Of a stretch of DNA of 64,000 nucleotides, positions 41,169 through 49,603 are shown piece after piece (positions within the stretch are counted from its first letter, which is position 1; every line of letters starts with the position of its first letter). Below the pieces are notes generated by a model. The model was not told the DNA's origin, ran no database searches, and saw only the letters and a list, made by a program, of their open reading frames with translations. Source of the DNA: Steroidobacteraceae bacterium (GTDB lineage: Bacteria; Pseudomonadota; Gammaproteobacteria; Steroidobacterales; Steroidobacteraceae); assembly GCA_027531255.1 (NCBI GenBank), contig JAPZRU010000002.1, positions 558,001-622,000 of the forward strand, written 5' to 3'. Both the position numbers and the translations under genes were made by a program.

Positions 41169-43262
41169 ATGCCACCGATCGATCGCTCGACGAGCGCCGA
41201 CGTCGCCGTGCTTCGCATGGCTCGCCCACCCGTCAACGGCCTGGATCGCGCGCTGCGCTCCGAGCTGCTCGGTGCCCTTCACGCCGCGCAGCAGGACGCC
41301 AGCGTGCGCGGCATCGTCCTGACCGGCGGCGACCGCGTGTTCTCCGCGGGCGCGGACATCAGCGAGTTCGCGGGCGGCGCGTCCGGCGCCGCGTTCGCGG
41401 AACCCTGGCTCGGTGCCGTGTGCACCGCGCTCGCGAGCTCGCCGAAGCCCGTCGTCGCGGCGATCGAAGGCGCTTGCCTGGGTGGTGGCCTCGAACTGGC
41501 GCTCGCGTGCCACGGCCGCATCGCCGGTCGCACCGCCAGGCTCGCGTTGCCGGAGATCAAGCTGGGCCTGCTGCCCGGGGCGGGCGGCACCCAGCGTCTG
41601 CCGCGTCTGATCGGAGTCGAGGCGGCGGTGTCGATGATCCTGTCCGGCGACGCGATCGATTCCGTCCGGGCGGACGCCCTCGGGCTCGCGACCGCGGTCG
41701 CCGGCAGCGTCCTCGAGCACGCGACCGCGCTCGCCAGGCGACTCGCGGCTCACTCCGGATCGAGAGCGGACGACGGCGCCGTCGCGACGGCGCGGACGCG
41801 AGAGCTCGGCGCAGCGGCGCTCGGCGACGCCGCGGCGCGGCTCCGCCGACCGTCGAGGGCGCAGGCCGCGATCATCGAGGCCGTGCGGGCGTCCTTCGAG
41901 CGGCCGCTTGAGGATGGGCTCGCCTGCGAGCGCAGGCTGTTCGAGGAGTTGCTCGGCACTGCCGAGGCGCGTGCGCTCCAGTACGCGTTCTTCGGCGATC
42001 GGGCAGCCGGGCGTGTCGATGCTCTGCCTCGCGACGTGGCGGTACGTCGGGTCAGCGAGGTCGCCGTCGTCGGCGCCGGGACCATGGGAGCCGGAATCGC
42101 GATGTGCGTCGCGAATGCCGGCCTCGCCGCGGTGCTGATCGACTCTGCACCCGAGGCACTCGACCGCGGCCTCCAGCGGATCGAGCAGACCTACCGGACT
42201 GCCGTGCAGAAGGGAAAGCTGTCCAGCGGGGAGGCCGAGGCACGGCGCGCGGCCATTCGCGCGTCGGGGTCGCTCGAGGCGGTGTGCACGGCCGACCTCG
42301 TCGTCGAGGCCGTACCGGAAGCGCTGGACCTGAAGCGCAGCGTGTTCGCGGAGGTCGACCGGCACGCGAAGCCCGGCGCGATCCTCGCGTCCAACACGTC
42401 GACGCTCGACGTCGGCGCGATCGGCGCGGCGACGAGCCGTCCGGGGGACGTGGTGGGCCTGCATTTCTTCAGCCCGGCGCACGTGATGCGGCTGCTGGAG
42501 GTGGTGCGGACGGAGCGGAGCTCGGACGCGGCGGTGGCGACCGCCATGGCCTTCGCGCGAGCGATCGGCAAGGTGGGTGTGCTCGCGAGGGTCTGCGACG
42601 GCTTCATCGGCAACCGCATGTTCGAGGAGTACTGCCGACAGGCATTCTTCCTGCTGGACGAGGGCGCCCTGCCCGCGCAGGTGGACCACGCCCTGGAAAG
42701 CTGGGGCATGGCCATGGGGCCGTTCGCGGTGCTCGATCTCGCCGGCGGCGACATCGCGTGGGCGATCCGCCAGCGCCGCGCGCGCGAGCAGCCGGACCAG
42801 CCCTACTCCCGGCTGCCGGATCTCCTGTGCGAGCTCGGTCGCTTCGGGCAGAAGACCGGGGCCGGGTTCTATCGCTACGACGGCGGGACGCGCGGTCGGG
42901 CCGTCGATCCCGAGGTCGACGCGCTCGTGGTGGAGCACTCCCGGCGCATCGGCGTGGAGCGACGAACCATCTCGGACGACGAGATCGTCTCGCGATGCGT
43001 GCTGGCGCTGGTCAACGAAGGCGCGCGGCTGCTGGACGAGCGCATCGCGCAGCGCGCGTCGGACATCGACGTGGTCTATCGCAACGGTTACGGATTCCCC
43101 GCGACTCGAGGTGGTCCGATGTACGCGGCGGACGAGATGGGTCTCGCGAACGTCGTGGCGAAGATCGCCCGGTACTCGCAAGGATACCGAGGCGCGTCGT
43201 GGCGCCTCTCGACTCTGCTGGAATCGGCTGCGCGACTCGGTCAGCGCCTTTCGGCGCTCTGA
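41169..43262 (+). CDS. FadB-like fused enoyl-CoA hydratase/3-hydroxyacyl-CoA dehydrogenase
   Basis: A 697-residue bifunctional beta-oxidation enzyme. The N-terminal crotonase domain has [30 protein letters not shown] (oxyanion hole) and [23 protein letters not shown] in recognisable pieces. The dehydrogenase domain begins with [15 protein letters not shown] (about residue 300) and has [21 protein letters not shown] and DGFIGNRM. The C-terminal domain holds [18 protein letters not shown]. It hydrates enoyl-CoA and oxidises the (S)-3-hydroxyacyl-CoA for the thiolase of the island. An ATG at 41127 overlaps the -10, so 41169 with AGGA nine bases upstream is chosen. Confidence 0.95.
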   Translation: MPPIDRSTSADVAVLRMARPPVNGLDRALRSELLGALHAAQQDASVRGIVLTGGDRVFSAGADISEFAGGASGAAFAEPWLGAVCTALASSPKPVVAAIEGACLGGGLELALACHGRIAGRTARLALPEIKLGLLPGAGGTQRLPRLIGVEAAVSMILSGDAIDSVRADALGLATAVAGSVLEHATALARRLAAHSGSRADDGAVATARTRELGAAALGDAAARLRRPSRAQAAIIEAVRASFERPLEDGLACERRLFEELLGTAEARALQYAFFGDRAAGRVDALPRDVAVRRVSEVAVVGAGTMGAGIAMCVANAGLAAVLIDSAPEALDRGLQRIEQTYRTAVQKGKLSSGEAEARRAAIRASGSLEAVCTADLVVEAVPEALDLKRSVFAEVDRHAKPGAILASNTSTLDVGAIGAATSRPGDVVGLHFFSPAHVMRLLEVVRTERSSDAAVATAMAFARAIGKVGVLARVCDGFIGNRMFEEYCRQAFFLLDEGALPAQVDHALESWGMAMGPFAVLDLAGGDIAWAIRQRRAREQPDQPYSRLPDLLCELGRFGQKTGAGFYRYDGGTRGRAVDPEVDALVVEHSRRIGVERRTISDDEIVSRCVLALVNEGARLLDERIAQRASDIDVVYRNGYGFPATRGGPMYAADEMGLANVVAKIARYSQGYRGASWRLSTLLESAARLGQRLSAL

Positions 43263-43864
43263 CGGCCTGACCGCGAGCGCCGCCGGCTCGCAGCACGGGC
43301 GGCGCTTCCGCCGGGCCGCTTGCCGCGCCGTCGCCGACCGCCTCCACCAGCTGCGCTGTCCGCATCATGCCGAGACGCAGGCGGCAGCCACGCAGGCTGC
43401 GGGACGCGTGCCGGCACGCGCCTGGGGAGCCCCCAAGGGCGCCGGAGCGGCGAGGAGCCCGACCGCGCGCAGGAACGCACGTCCGGTGCGCAGATGTGCG
43501 CCGGAATTAGAGTCGTTACCTCGCGCGACAAGTTCCCGCTGGAATCGGGACCTTCTGGGTAACGCCTCCGTCGATAGTCCCTACCTGGAGGCGAGTACCA
43601 GCGTCAGTGCGGCTCGGTGTGCCAGGTGCTCGTCGAATCAGAGTCTTTACCTGGGCCGCAGCCCCGCGCGGCGACCGACCAGTTCGAGCTTGTCGCTCGC
43701 TCTTGATTCCCTTTTTTGTTGGCTCCGTCACCAGTTCGTGTTGGCGAGTGGTAATCGAGAGAAGAACTTTCCGCTCGTCCGGCTCCCGGCGCGCGGGACG
43801 CATCATGCCGGGTCTCTACCTCGCGGATTGCCCGCAGATATCCGGGCTTGACCGGCGTGCTCGC
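43263..43864. other. 602-bp stretch without a recognisable gene
   Basis: The stretch separates the catabolic island from hipA. It has lower GC in its right half and no convincing ORF. Two imperfect copies of AGAGTCGTTACCT-like sequence occur (about 43508 and 43638), 130 bp apart. A hairpin that may end the FadB-like transcript lies at 43277-43305. No tRNA or attachment site is obvious. Confidence 0.5.
43277..43305 (+). terminator. Possible terminator after the FadB-like gene
   Basis: Arms GCGCCGCC and GGCGGCGC enclose a 13-nt loop, 14 bases after the stop, followed by TT only. Weak without a T-run. Confidence 0.35.
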
Positions 43865-45136
43865 TTACGCGAGTGCGAACGCACCCGCCATGGCGCGCTG
43901 ACCGCTCGGCGACAGGCCGACGCGCGTCGCGAGCTCGGGCCACCGGCGCACCGTCTGGCGGATGGAGTCGACGATCGAGCGTGCCTCGGCCGCTTCAATC
44001 CGGAAGAGCGGCGCGACGTCGAGTGCAAGCGCCAAGTCTTTCACGTTGTCGCGCTCGGTCACGTTGAGCGTCAGGTGGTCGCCGTAGGGGGTGGGGTTCA
44101 CATCGAACGCCGGGGCCAGCCGCCAGCCAGCGCGTGGCTCGAACAGGAACCCGTGGTTGCGCAGGTGATCATCCGTGTTGGAGACGCACATGTTGAACAC
44201 GATCCGTCGCCACAGCTGCACAAGATCCGCTTCCGTGCGGGCACCGTGCCGGATGAGCACCTCGGCGATCTCGAGATAGCTCGCGCCAGTCGCCGCGTCG
44301 GCGCCGTCAGTGCGCCCGGTCATCGTCAGCGCGGAGGCGAAGTGGATGCGGCGCCCGGCGGGCGTGCGATCGAAGCGGCGCACGAGGAAGGTGTGGTACC
44401 CCGCACCGAAACGCTCGATGCGCGCCGGCGGCACGTCGATGCCGCAGGCCTGCGCGAGCGTTGCCACGACGATCTCCCACGCCGCGACGTCGTACGTGTC
44501 GCGCACGCTCGGGAACTTCGCGATCCAGAGCGCCCCGGCGGGGTCGACGACGCTCGCCTTCGGGCGCGCGCCGCCAAGCGAGGCCCCCGGCGCGATCAGG
44601 AGCCGCAGCCAGTCGTCGATCCGTGCGTCGTCACCGTCCGCCTCGATCGCGCGGCTCGCGGCCTCGAGTTCGCGCAGCCGCACGAACGGCGGCGTCGCCT
44701 CACGCGCCGCAGCGTCGACGAACGGGCCCTCGTCGTTCGGCCGAAAGCGCAGGGCCCCGAGGCGGTGCGCGTCGTGAACGCCGAGCAGGTAGTCGGACTC
44801 GAGCAACCGGACCGTGCGCGCCACCGTGCCCGCGCGCTGCTGGCGCTCAAGCCGCCGGTCCATCAGCAGACGGCCCCAACGATCGGGGGACGAGTCGAGG
44901 AACAGGCCGAAGTTCGGCATCCCGACCGCGGGGTATTGCCGCCCCGCGTAGGGGCCGAGGTGCGGATCGAGCGGCCACTCGCGGACCTGCGGATGCGCGA
45001 GCACGGCGTCCTCGAACGCGAACTGGAAGATCTCGCGCGCGCCGCCCGCGTGGGCCTCAAGCACCCCGAGCTTCAGCGGCGCATCCAGGCCGTCCCAGTC
45101 GGCGTAGACCGCGATCGACTTCCCCGGGGTCGCCAC
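43865..45136 (-). CDS. hipA: HipA-family toxin kinase
   Basis: A 423-residue HipA Ser/Thr kinase-type toxin. The N-terminal subdomain contains LLESDYLLGVHDAHRLGALRF and the activation/P-loop GASLGGARPKASVVD. The catalytic core has FLVRRFDR, the catalytic NMCVSNTDDHLRNHGFL and the metal-binding APAFDVNPTP. HipA proteins phosphorylate aminoacyl-tRNA synthetases and slow growth; the target here is unknown. It starts with GTG three bases after the hipB stop, the usual order antitoxin then toxin, and appears full length. Confidence 0.92.
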   Translation of the reverse strand: MATPGKSIAVYADWDGLDAPLKLGVLEAHAGGAREIFQFAFEDAVLAHPQVREWPLDPHLGPYAGRQYPAVGMPNFGLFLDSSPDRWGRLLMDRRLERQQRAGTVARTVRLLESDYLLGVHDAHRLGALRFRPNDEGPFVDAAAREATPPFVRLRELEAASRAIEADGDDARIDDWLRLLIAPGASLGGARPKASVVDPAGALWIAKFPSVRDTYDVAAWEIVVATLAQACGIDVPPARIERFGAGYHTFLVRRFDRTPAGRRIHFASALTMTGRTDGADAATGASYLEIAEVLIRHGARTEADLVQLWRRIVFNMCVSNTDDHLRNHGFLFEPRAGWRLAPAFDVNPTPYGDHLTLNVTERDNVKDLALALDVAPLFRIEAAEARSIVDSIRQTVRRWPELATRVGLSPSGQRAMAGAFALA

Positions 45137-45139
45137 AGG

Positions 45140-45595
45140 TCACGTCCCCGGCGGCTTGCGCAGCACGTCGAGCAGAGCGTCGGTGCTGAGGCTGCCCGGA
45201 TCCGCGGAGGCCGGGCCCTCGTCGGCGCCGGCGCCCGAAGCTGCCGGCAGCGGCGGCTCGAGAGGTGAACCGGGCGGGTTCGACGGTGCGCGCCGGCGCG
45301 CCCGGGCAGGGAGGCCGACGGTATCCTGGAGCATCCGGCCGAGCGCATCGTCCGCAGCGAGTCCGTCGAGGCCTGCGTCGAGCTGCAGCACCTGCAGCAC
45401 CGCGGCGTACGCACCCATCGTCGCGCCGGGTGCGCCGCGTTCGACGGCGGCCAAGGTCTTTCTCGCCATGCCCGCCCTCTCGGCCACGTGCTCGGCCGAC
45501 AGGCCACGGCGCAGGCGAGCGAGCCTGAGCCGGTGGCCCAGCTCAGCGAGGCGGCGCTGGGTCGCAGGAAGCAGCGGTGACACGTTTCGTGGCAT
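45140..45595 (-). CDS. hipB: HipB-type antitoxin with XRE helix-turn-helix
   Basis: A 151-residue antitoxin. The DNA-binding domain is LGHRLRLARLRRGLSAEHVAERAGMARKTLAAVERG, an XRE/Cro fold. The C-terminal 50 residues are Pro/Ala/Ser-rich and end in LSTDALLDVLRKPPG, probably the HipA-contacting or protease-sensitive tail. The ATG at 45595 is preferred over upstream codons because the open frame upstream crosses the operator at 45605-45639. HipB should neutralise HipA and repress the operon. Confidence 0.88.
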   Translation of the reverse strand: MPRNVSPLLPATQRRLAELGHRLRLARLRRGLSAEHVAERAGMARKTLAAVERGAPGATMGAYAAVLQVLQLDAGLDGLAADDALGRMLQDTVGLPARARRRAPSNPPGSPLEPPLPAASGAGADEGPASADPGSLSTDALLDVLRKPPGT

Positions 45596-45604
45596 AGTGT
45601 CTCC

Positions 45605-45639
45605 TATTATACCCAATATCCACGATAATGGGTAGAATA
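45605..45639. promoter_or_regulatory. hipBA operator
   Basis: Two inverted arms, TATTATACCCA (45605-45615) and TGGGTAGAATA (45629-45639), match at 10 of 11 positions around a 13-bp centre. They lie 10 bp upstream of hipB in a locally AT-rich patch and probably cover its promoter. Confidence 0.75.
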
Positions 45640-45806
45640 GGTCCCGCTTTACGGGAACGGGACGCATAGAGGCGACCTCGAAGCCCGGAGCGCGAAGGTC
45701 AAGTGGACGACGCATAGCGCGGCCATGCCAGGTACGCCCGACGGCCACTGTGCCCGGAAGGCGGCCCGCCGTGACGAGGCCAACGACATCGGGTAGACGT
45801 GCAGCC

Positions 45807-45880
45807 TCACGTTCCGCCGACACACGTCGGATCACCAACGCGAAGTGGTGACAGAGCCTTTTTGTTGGTGCCGGCGAGAC
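45807..45880 (-). pseudogene. Detached 3' end of the HNH nuclease gene
   Basis: If the IS5-like element and one CTAG copy are removed, the HNH frame from 47094 continues here as GLAGTNKKALSPLRVGD and stops at TGA 45807-45809. These 24 or so codons are therefore the displaced end of that gene. Confidence 0.6.
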
Positions 45881-45884
45881 CTAG
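45881..45884. repeat. CTAG target-site duplication, left copy
   Basis: Direct 4-bp duplication flanking the IS5-like element; the partner is at 47090-47093. Confidence 0.85.
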
Positions 45885-47089
45885 CAGGCTGTTGAAGAAC
45901 GCCACGATGCGGCGGTCATGATCTCGTCGTCGTCCGATTTCAGGTTGCGGGGTCGCGTCTCCGGGGCGATCTGGGCGGGTTTTCGCCCCGCATCCATCAT
46001 CGTCCCACGATCGCGGCGAACGATCGGTGCTCGCTTGCTACGTTCCGATCAACTCACCTGGCGGCAGCAGCCGCGTCATCCGCATCAGGGTGTACACGTC
46101 CAAGGTCAGCGTCGTGGCGTACTCGACTCCCGCCTTGCCGTAGACCTTCATCTTCCGCAGCGGCCGTCCGTCCTTCGCCCAGCCGAAGCACTCCTCGATC
46201 CGTTTGTGGATCCGCCGGCTCTCGCGGTAGCCCGCATGTCGGTACGTGCGCGCGTCGATCGCCGAGCGCCGGTTGCGCTCGTTCAACGCCACGTGCTGCG
46301 TGATCCCGCGCTCGCGACAGTCGGTCACGAAGTCCTGCGTATCGTAGCCCTTGGCCCCGGCCAGCGTGCGTCACGCCCGCGATGGTTGCCGGTCGATCAT
46401 CTTCAGCGCCGCCTGACGCTCGGCGTAGCAGTTCGCCTCCGTCGCCTCGACGTCCACGATCAGCCCATGTCGATAGGCCAGCAGCGCGTGACCCATGTGG
46501 CTCAGCTTCCCTGCCTGCCGATCGCCCTTCGTAAACAGCTTCGCTTGCGGGTCCTGCGGCGATACGTGCGTCTCGTTGCTGCGCTTCTCGCCGTGCCAGT
46601 TCACCGTCGCGTTGCGGCCCGGGCCCGGCGGATCGTCACTGCCGTCGCGACGCCGCATGCTCTTCACCGCCGCCGCGATCAGCCGATCCCGGTTCTTCGT
46701 GAACGTCGAGTGATCCCAGATCGGCTCGTCCGCCGAAAACCCCACGAACCAGTGGAACAGCAGGTTGTAGTCCAGCTGCTCGCACAGCAGCCGCTCGGAG
46801 CGGATCGAGTACAGCACCTGCAACGCAGACGCACGCACCAGGCGCTCCGGCGGGATCGACGGACGGCCCTCCCTCGCGTAGACCCGCTCGACGTCGCGGC
46901 TCATCGACTTCAGCGCCTCGTCCAGCAGCACCTTGATCCCGCGCAGGGGATGCGACGCCGGCACTCGCGACTCCAGCGAGATGTAGCTGAACATCCCGTC
47001 CTGCTGAACATCCGCTCCGCCCATCGCGGCAGCTCCGTTCGGTGCACTCACCGAACCGTGCACGATGCGCAGGCTTTTTCAACAGCCTG
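45885..47089 (-). mobile_element. IS5-like insertion sequence, 1205 bp
   Basis: The element is bounded by inverted repeats: CAGGCTGTTGAAGAA at 45885 and the complement of CAGGCTGTTGAAAAAGCC ending at 47089. Both ends are flanked by CTAG, the duplication favoured by IS5-group elements. It carries one transposase gene, on the minus strand, interrupted by a stop codon. It landed in the 3' part of an HNH gene. Intact ends and duplication indicate a recent insertion that has not rearranged the flanks. Confidence 0.9.
46038..47063 (-). pseudogene. IS5-family transposase with premature stop
   Basis: The N-terminal part (231 codons) has FSYISLESRVPASHPLRGI, the DUF772-like region and FHWFVGFSADEPIWDHSTFTKNRDRL, then GHALLAYRHGLIVDVEATEA. 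A TGA at 46371-46373 interrupts after DRQPSRA. The same frame resumes as RTLAGAKGYDTQDFVTDCRERG and runs to RIEECFGWAKDGRPLRKMKV and the stop at 46038, containing the last catalytic glutamate region. The reading frame is otherwise intact, so a single base change or sequencing error would explain it. Confidence 0.85.
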
Positions 47090-47567
47090 CTAGCGCCGAT
47101 CGCGCCGCACGGTACCCCTCGATGTCGGGGAACTTTGCCATATGGCCGTGCGCCGGCTGCCGTGCGTGGCACTCCACGCAAAGCACCTTCAGATTCTCGC
47201 GCCGATTGTCGTACCGACGTGCGGACACATGATGTGCGTGCAGATAGCGACGAAGCGAGGGGTGGGATAGGTCAGACCCACACTGCTCGCAGCAATAGTG
47301 GACCTCTGCCTTCAGGCGCGCCGATACCTTCTCGAAATCTTCCGTGTAGTCATTCAGAGGCGCCCCAGCCTCCGTCTCGAACCCGTCATCGTTCAGTAGC
47401 GCGATCGGAAACTTGGCGAAGAACGCTTTCGGCGAGAACCATGCAACCCGCCGGCGACGCTCCTCTCGTGTCTGCTGCGCGCTGAAGCCATCCCAGCTCA
47501 ACGCAGCCAAGCAGTTCTGATATACCGAGAGTTCGCGATCTTCCGATCGGTGAGGCGCGCCGCGCAT
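47079..47567 (-). pseudogene. HNH endonuclease gene truncated by the IS
   Basis: The frame encodes a zinc-type HNH domain: VHYCCEQCGSDLSHPSLRRYLHAHHV, then NRRENLKVLCVECHARQPAHGHM. Two CXXC knuckles and the HH pair are intact, so nuclease activity may survive. The C-terminus now ends with six codons inside the IS. An upstream ATG beyond 47567 would lie in an IS3 remnant, so the native start may also be lost or is the ATG at 47567 (162 codons). GC is lower than in the surroundings. HNH proteins like this often act in phage restriction or as homing-type nucleases. Confidence 0.7.
47090..47093. repeat. CTAG target-site duplication, right copy
   Basis: Partner of the CTAG at 45881-45884; see the IS5-like element. 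Confidence 0.85.
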
Positions 47568-47591
47568 CAGAAAGTTGACGTTGAATCGACC

Positions 47592-47747
47592 TGACCTGCC
47601 GGTCGATTTTCGGTCCATCTGAAACCTGAGAGGCTGGCCCCCGCGGAAGCGAGGAGCCATGAAGAAGTCGAGGTTCACCGAGGAGCAGATGGTCCGGATC
47701 GTGCGGGAGTCGGACGCCGGCGGGGTGCCGGCCACGGCGAAGAAGCG
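47592..47747 (+). mobile_element. IS3-family remnant: left end and start of orfA
   Basis: An end-like TGACCTGCC (47592) is followed by a T-rich TTTTCGG as in IS3 left ends, then an ATG at 47659 encoding MKKSRFTEEQMVRIVRESDA and GGVPATAKK, the start of an IS3 OrfA. Homology stops after about 30 codons, before the helix-turn-helix is complete. It separates the HNH gene from the TIGR04255 cassette. Confidence 0.75.
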
Positions 47748-47801
47748 CAGCAGCAGACTCGCGGCGGTGCGATGCACGATGATGCGGAACTCCACGACCG
47801 G

Positions 47802-48221
47802 TCAGTCCGGACGAGGCACGTACGAGAATGCAGGCGCGATCTGCTGGGCCGTCGCCTTCCAGAACGACTTGAGCTGGTCGTCCGGCACGCCAGGCACCTC
47901 GTGCCAGCCGACGACGTCCGCGTGTTCGGCGTACGGCACCCCGTTGCAGTCGAGACCGAGTCCGGCATCGGCGACGGCACCGCCGGGACCGACGCCGCGT
48001 CCGACCGCCGGCTTTGGCACATGGGGATCGAGATGTTTCGCACAGATCGCCCAGACCGCATCGGGCGACAGCTGCCCGGACCGACACACGGAGACCTCCA
48101 GCCGTCCGGTGGCGGCGTGGCGACGGGGCATCAGGCGAACGGGCTTCAGGTGATGCTGCGCGGCCCGCGTCTCGACGTCGCGGGACGTCAAAGCGAACCG
48201 GCTGAGCCGCTCGTCACGCAC
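47802..48221 (-). CDS. Hypothetical protein, third gene of the TIGR04255 cassette
   Basis: A 139-residue protein of unknown function. Segments such as HHLKPVRLMPRRHAATGRLEVSVCR, DAVWAICAKHL and YAEHADVVGWHEVP look conserved and globular; no signal peptide or membrane helix is visible. The GTG start overlaps the previous gene by eight bases, so it belongs to a tight three-gene unit with the TIGR04255-like protein. I recall similar small proteins beside TIGR04255 genes in other genomes, but no biochemical function. It ends 55 bases from an IS3 remnant. Confidence 0.65.
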   Translation of the reverse strand: MRDERLSRFALTSRDVETRAAQHHLKPVRLMPRRHAATGRLEVSVCRSGQLSPDAVWAICAKHLDPHVPKPAVGRGVGPGGAVADAGLGLDCNGVPYAEHADVVGWHEVPGVPDDQLKSFWKATAQQIAPAFSYVPRPD

Positions 48222-48756
48222 GCCGGCCGGTGATCCCCGGGTACAACGACGACAGGTGCCGGACGATGTCTTCGATCGCGTCGAGGCGTCGCTCCCGGAC
48301 CACGACGTCGAGCCGAACGGTGCCGTGACGGCTGCCGAGCGGACCGAGCTGCGCGGCGAATGCGAGGCGCCCGGTGGGACCCACGCTGACGTTCAGCATG
48401 CGTGTCGAGTCCACGTACCAGCTGACGTCGACGTCGCCGTCCGGCTCCGGCGTGATCTCGGGTGCCGGCAGTGCGCGCGGCACTAGCGCATAGAGAAGGT
48501 CGAGGAAGCGCAGCGTCAAGTCGAGGGTAGCTTCCGCGACCGGCGTCGCGCCTTCCCCGTCCCAGTTCGCGCGCCCGCATTCCGCACGGATGCCGGCGAG
48601 CGCTCCCGTCACGGCCGGGGCCCAGTCGAGGCTCGCCGTTCCGAGCGCGCTCCGCACCCACTGGGGCGAGCCGCCGGCTGCCGCCGTTCGCGGATACACG
48701 GACCCGGAGGACGGCATCGTCAGGGACGCAGGATCGATCGCGACGGCGGTCGTCAC
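48214..48756 (-). CDS. Hypothetical protein, second gene of the TIGR04255 cassette
   Basis: A 180-residue protein of unknown function. A distinctive central part reads CGRANWDGEGATPVAEATLDLTLRFLDLL, then PEITPEPDGDVDVSWYVDSTRMLNVSVG, a pattern I associate with partners of TIGR04255 proteins. The first 45 residues are Ser/Ala-rich. The GTG start overlaps the TIGR04255 stop by four bases and the stop overlaps the next gene, which implies a fixed stoichiometry. No catalytic motif is evident. Confidence 0.68.
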   Translation of the reverse strand: MTTAVAIDPASLTMPSSGSVYPRTAAAGGSPQWVRSALGTASLDWAPAVTGALAGIRAECGRANWDGEGATPVAEATLDLTLRFLDLLYALVPRALPAPEITPEPDGDVDVSWYVDSTRMLNVSVGPTGRLAFAAQLGPLGSRHGTVRLDVVVRERRLDAIEDIVRHLSSLYPGITGRRA

Positions 48757-49541
48757 TGGTAGAGCTCCACGGCACGGTCCGTGAGCGTACTGAAAAAGCA
48801 GCGATTCTTCAGCAGGCGGAGCCCGGCGAGCATCTGCCAGAGCCGCGGGTCGGCAGGCTCCAGCTGCGTCGGCTGGAAGGCGTCCACGTCGAGGATGACC
48901 GGCACGCGCGGACCGGCGAACGGGGGGTCGAGCGCCAGTCCGATCGACACCCTGGCGCCGGATTCGCGATCCACGAGAAGGAAGCGCTGGGAGAACGCGG
49001 CGACCGTCTGGGGCATCTCCGGAGGGAGATCGGCGAAGCGCAGCAGGTAGTCCTGGAACGACGAGCCATTCTCCATCGGCAGCTGCAGATCGTTGATGTA
49101 GCGCGTAGCCACCCTGCGCACCAGCGTCGGCTTCATGGCCTTCAGGTACAGGTCCCAGAGCGGCATGGCTTCAGCCTGCAGCATCTCCCAGTTCTCGTAC
49201 GGCGGCAGACGGCTCAGCGAGAACCCGTTCAACCGGAACTGGGCAACGTACCGCCCGTCCCCTGAATCGAACCGCAGGCCGATCGCACGCGCCGCGGCCG
49301 ACGAGCTTGCCGTCTGGCCATCGGGCCCGAGCGCCAGCGAGAACACGCCCTCGGTGACGAGCCCCTTGCGCGCATAGCCGCGAGGCGGCGACGCGAACGC
49401 GGCCTCGAGGCTGTCGACCGTCGCGCCCTCCGGGATCTCCACCTGGAAATCGATCACCGCTTCGCGGATCGGTGGGCGCGCGAGGGGGCGGGGCTCAGCC
49501 ATGACGAAGAGTCTCGCGGGTGTCGCATCGCCGAGTTGCAT
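48753..49541 (-). CDS. TIGR04255-family protein
   Basis: A 262-residue member of the sporadically distributed TIGR04255 family. Family features are PPIREAVIDFQVEIPEGATVDSLE in pieces, VAQFRLNGFSLSRLPPYENWE, LWDLYLKAMKPTLVRRVATRYIND and a C-terminal VPVILDVDAFQP. The function is unknown; patchy distribution and frequent location near restriction systems suggest a role in defence or mobile-element biology. The ATG at 49541 may be leaderless (a TACACT lies ten bases upstream); MAEPRP at 49502 is an alternative start. It follows mod by 62 bases on the same strand. Confidence 0.8.
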   Translation of the reverse strand: MQLGDATPARLFVMAEPRPLARPPIREAVIDFQVEIPEGATVDSLEAAFASPPRGYARKGLVTEGVFSLALGPDGQTASSSAAARAIGLRFDSGDGRYVAQFRLNGFSLSRLPPYENWEMLQAEAMPLWDLYLKAMKPTLVRRVATRYINDLQLPMENGSSFQDYLLRFADLPPEMPQTVAAFSQRFLLVDRESGARVSIGLALDPPFAGPRVPVILDVDAFQPTQLEPADPRLWQMLAGLRLLKNRCFFSTLTDRAVELYQ

Positions 49542-49603
49542 CTACGCAGTGTAGCGGCGCAATGCGGCGGCGCGGCGGGCATAGCCCACGCGAATCCGCC
49601 GCG

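Noticed and set aside
43709-45868. Similar CCTTTTTTGTTGG and CCTTTTTGTTGG sequences flanking hipBA, as possible attachment repeats
   Set aside because: Only about 12 bases are shared, T-rich, with divergent flanks. The right copy is explained as part of the rebuilt HNH 3' end.
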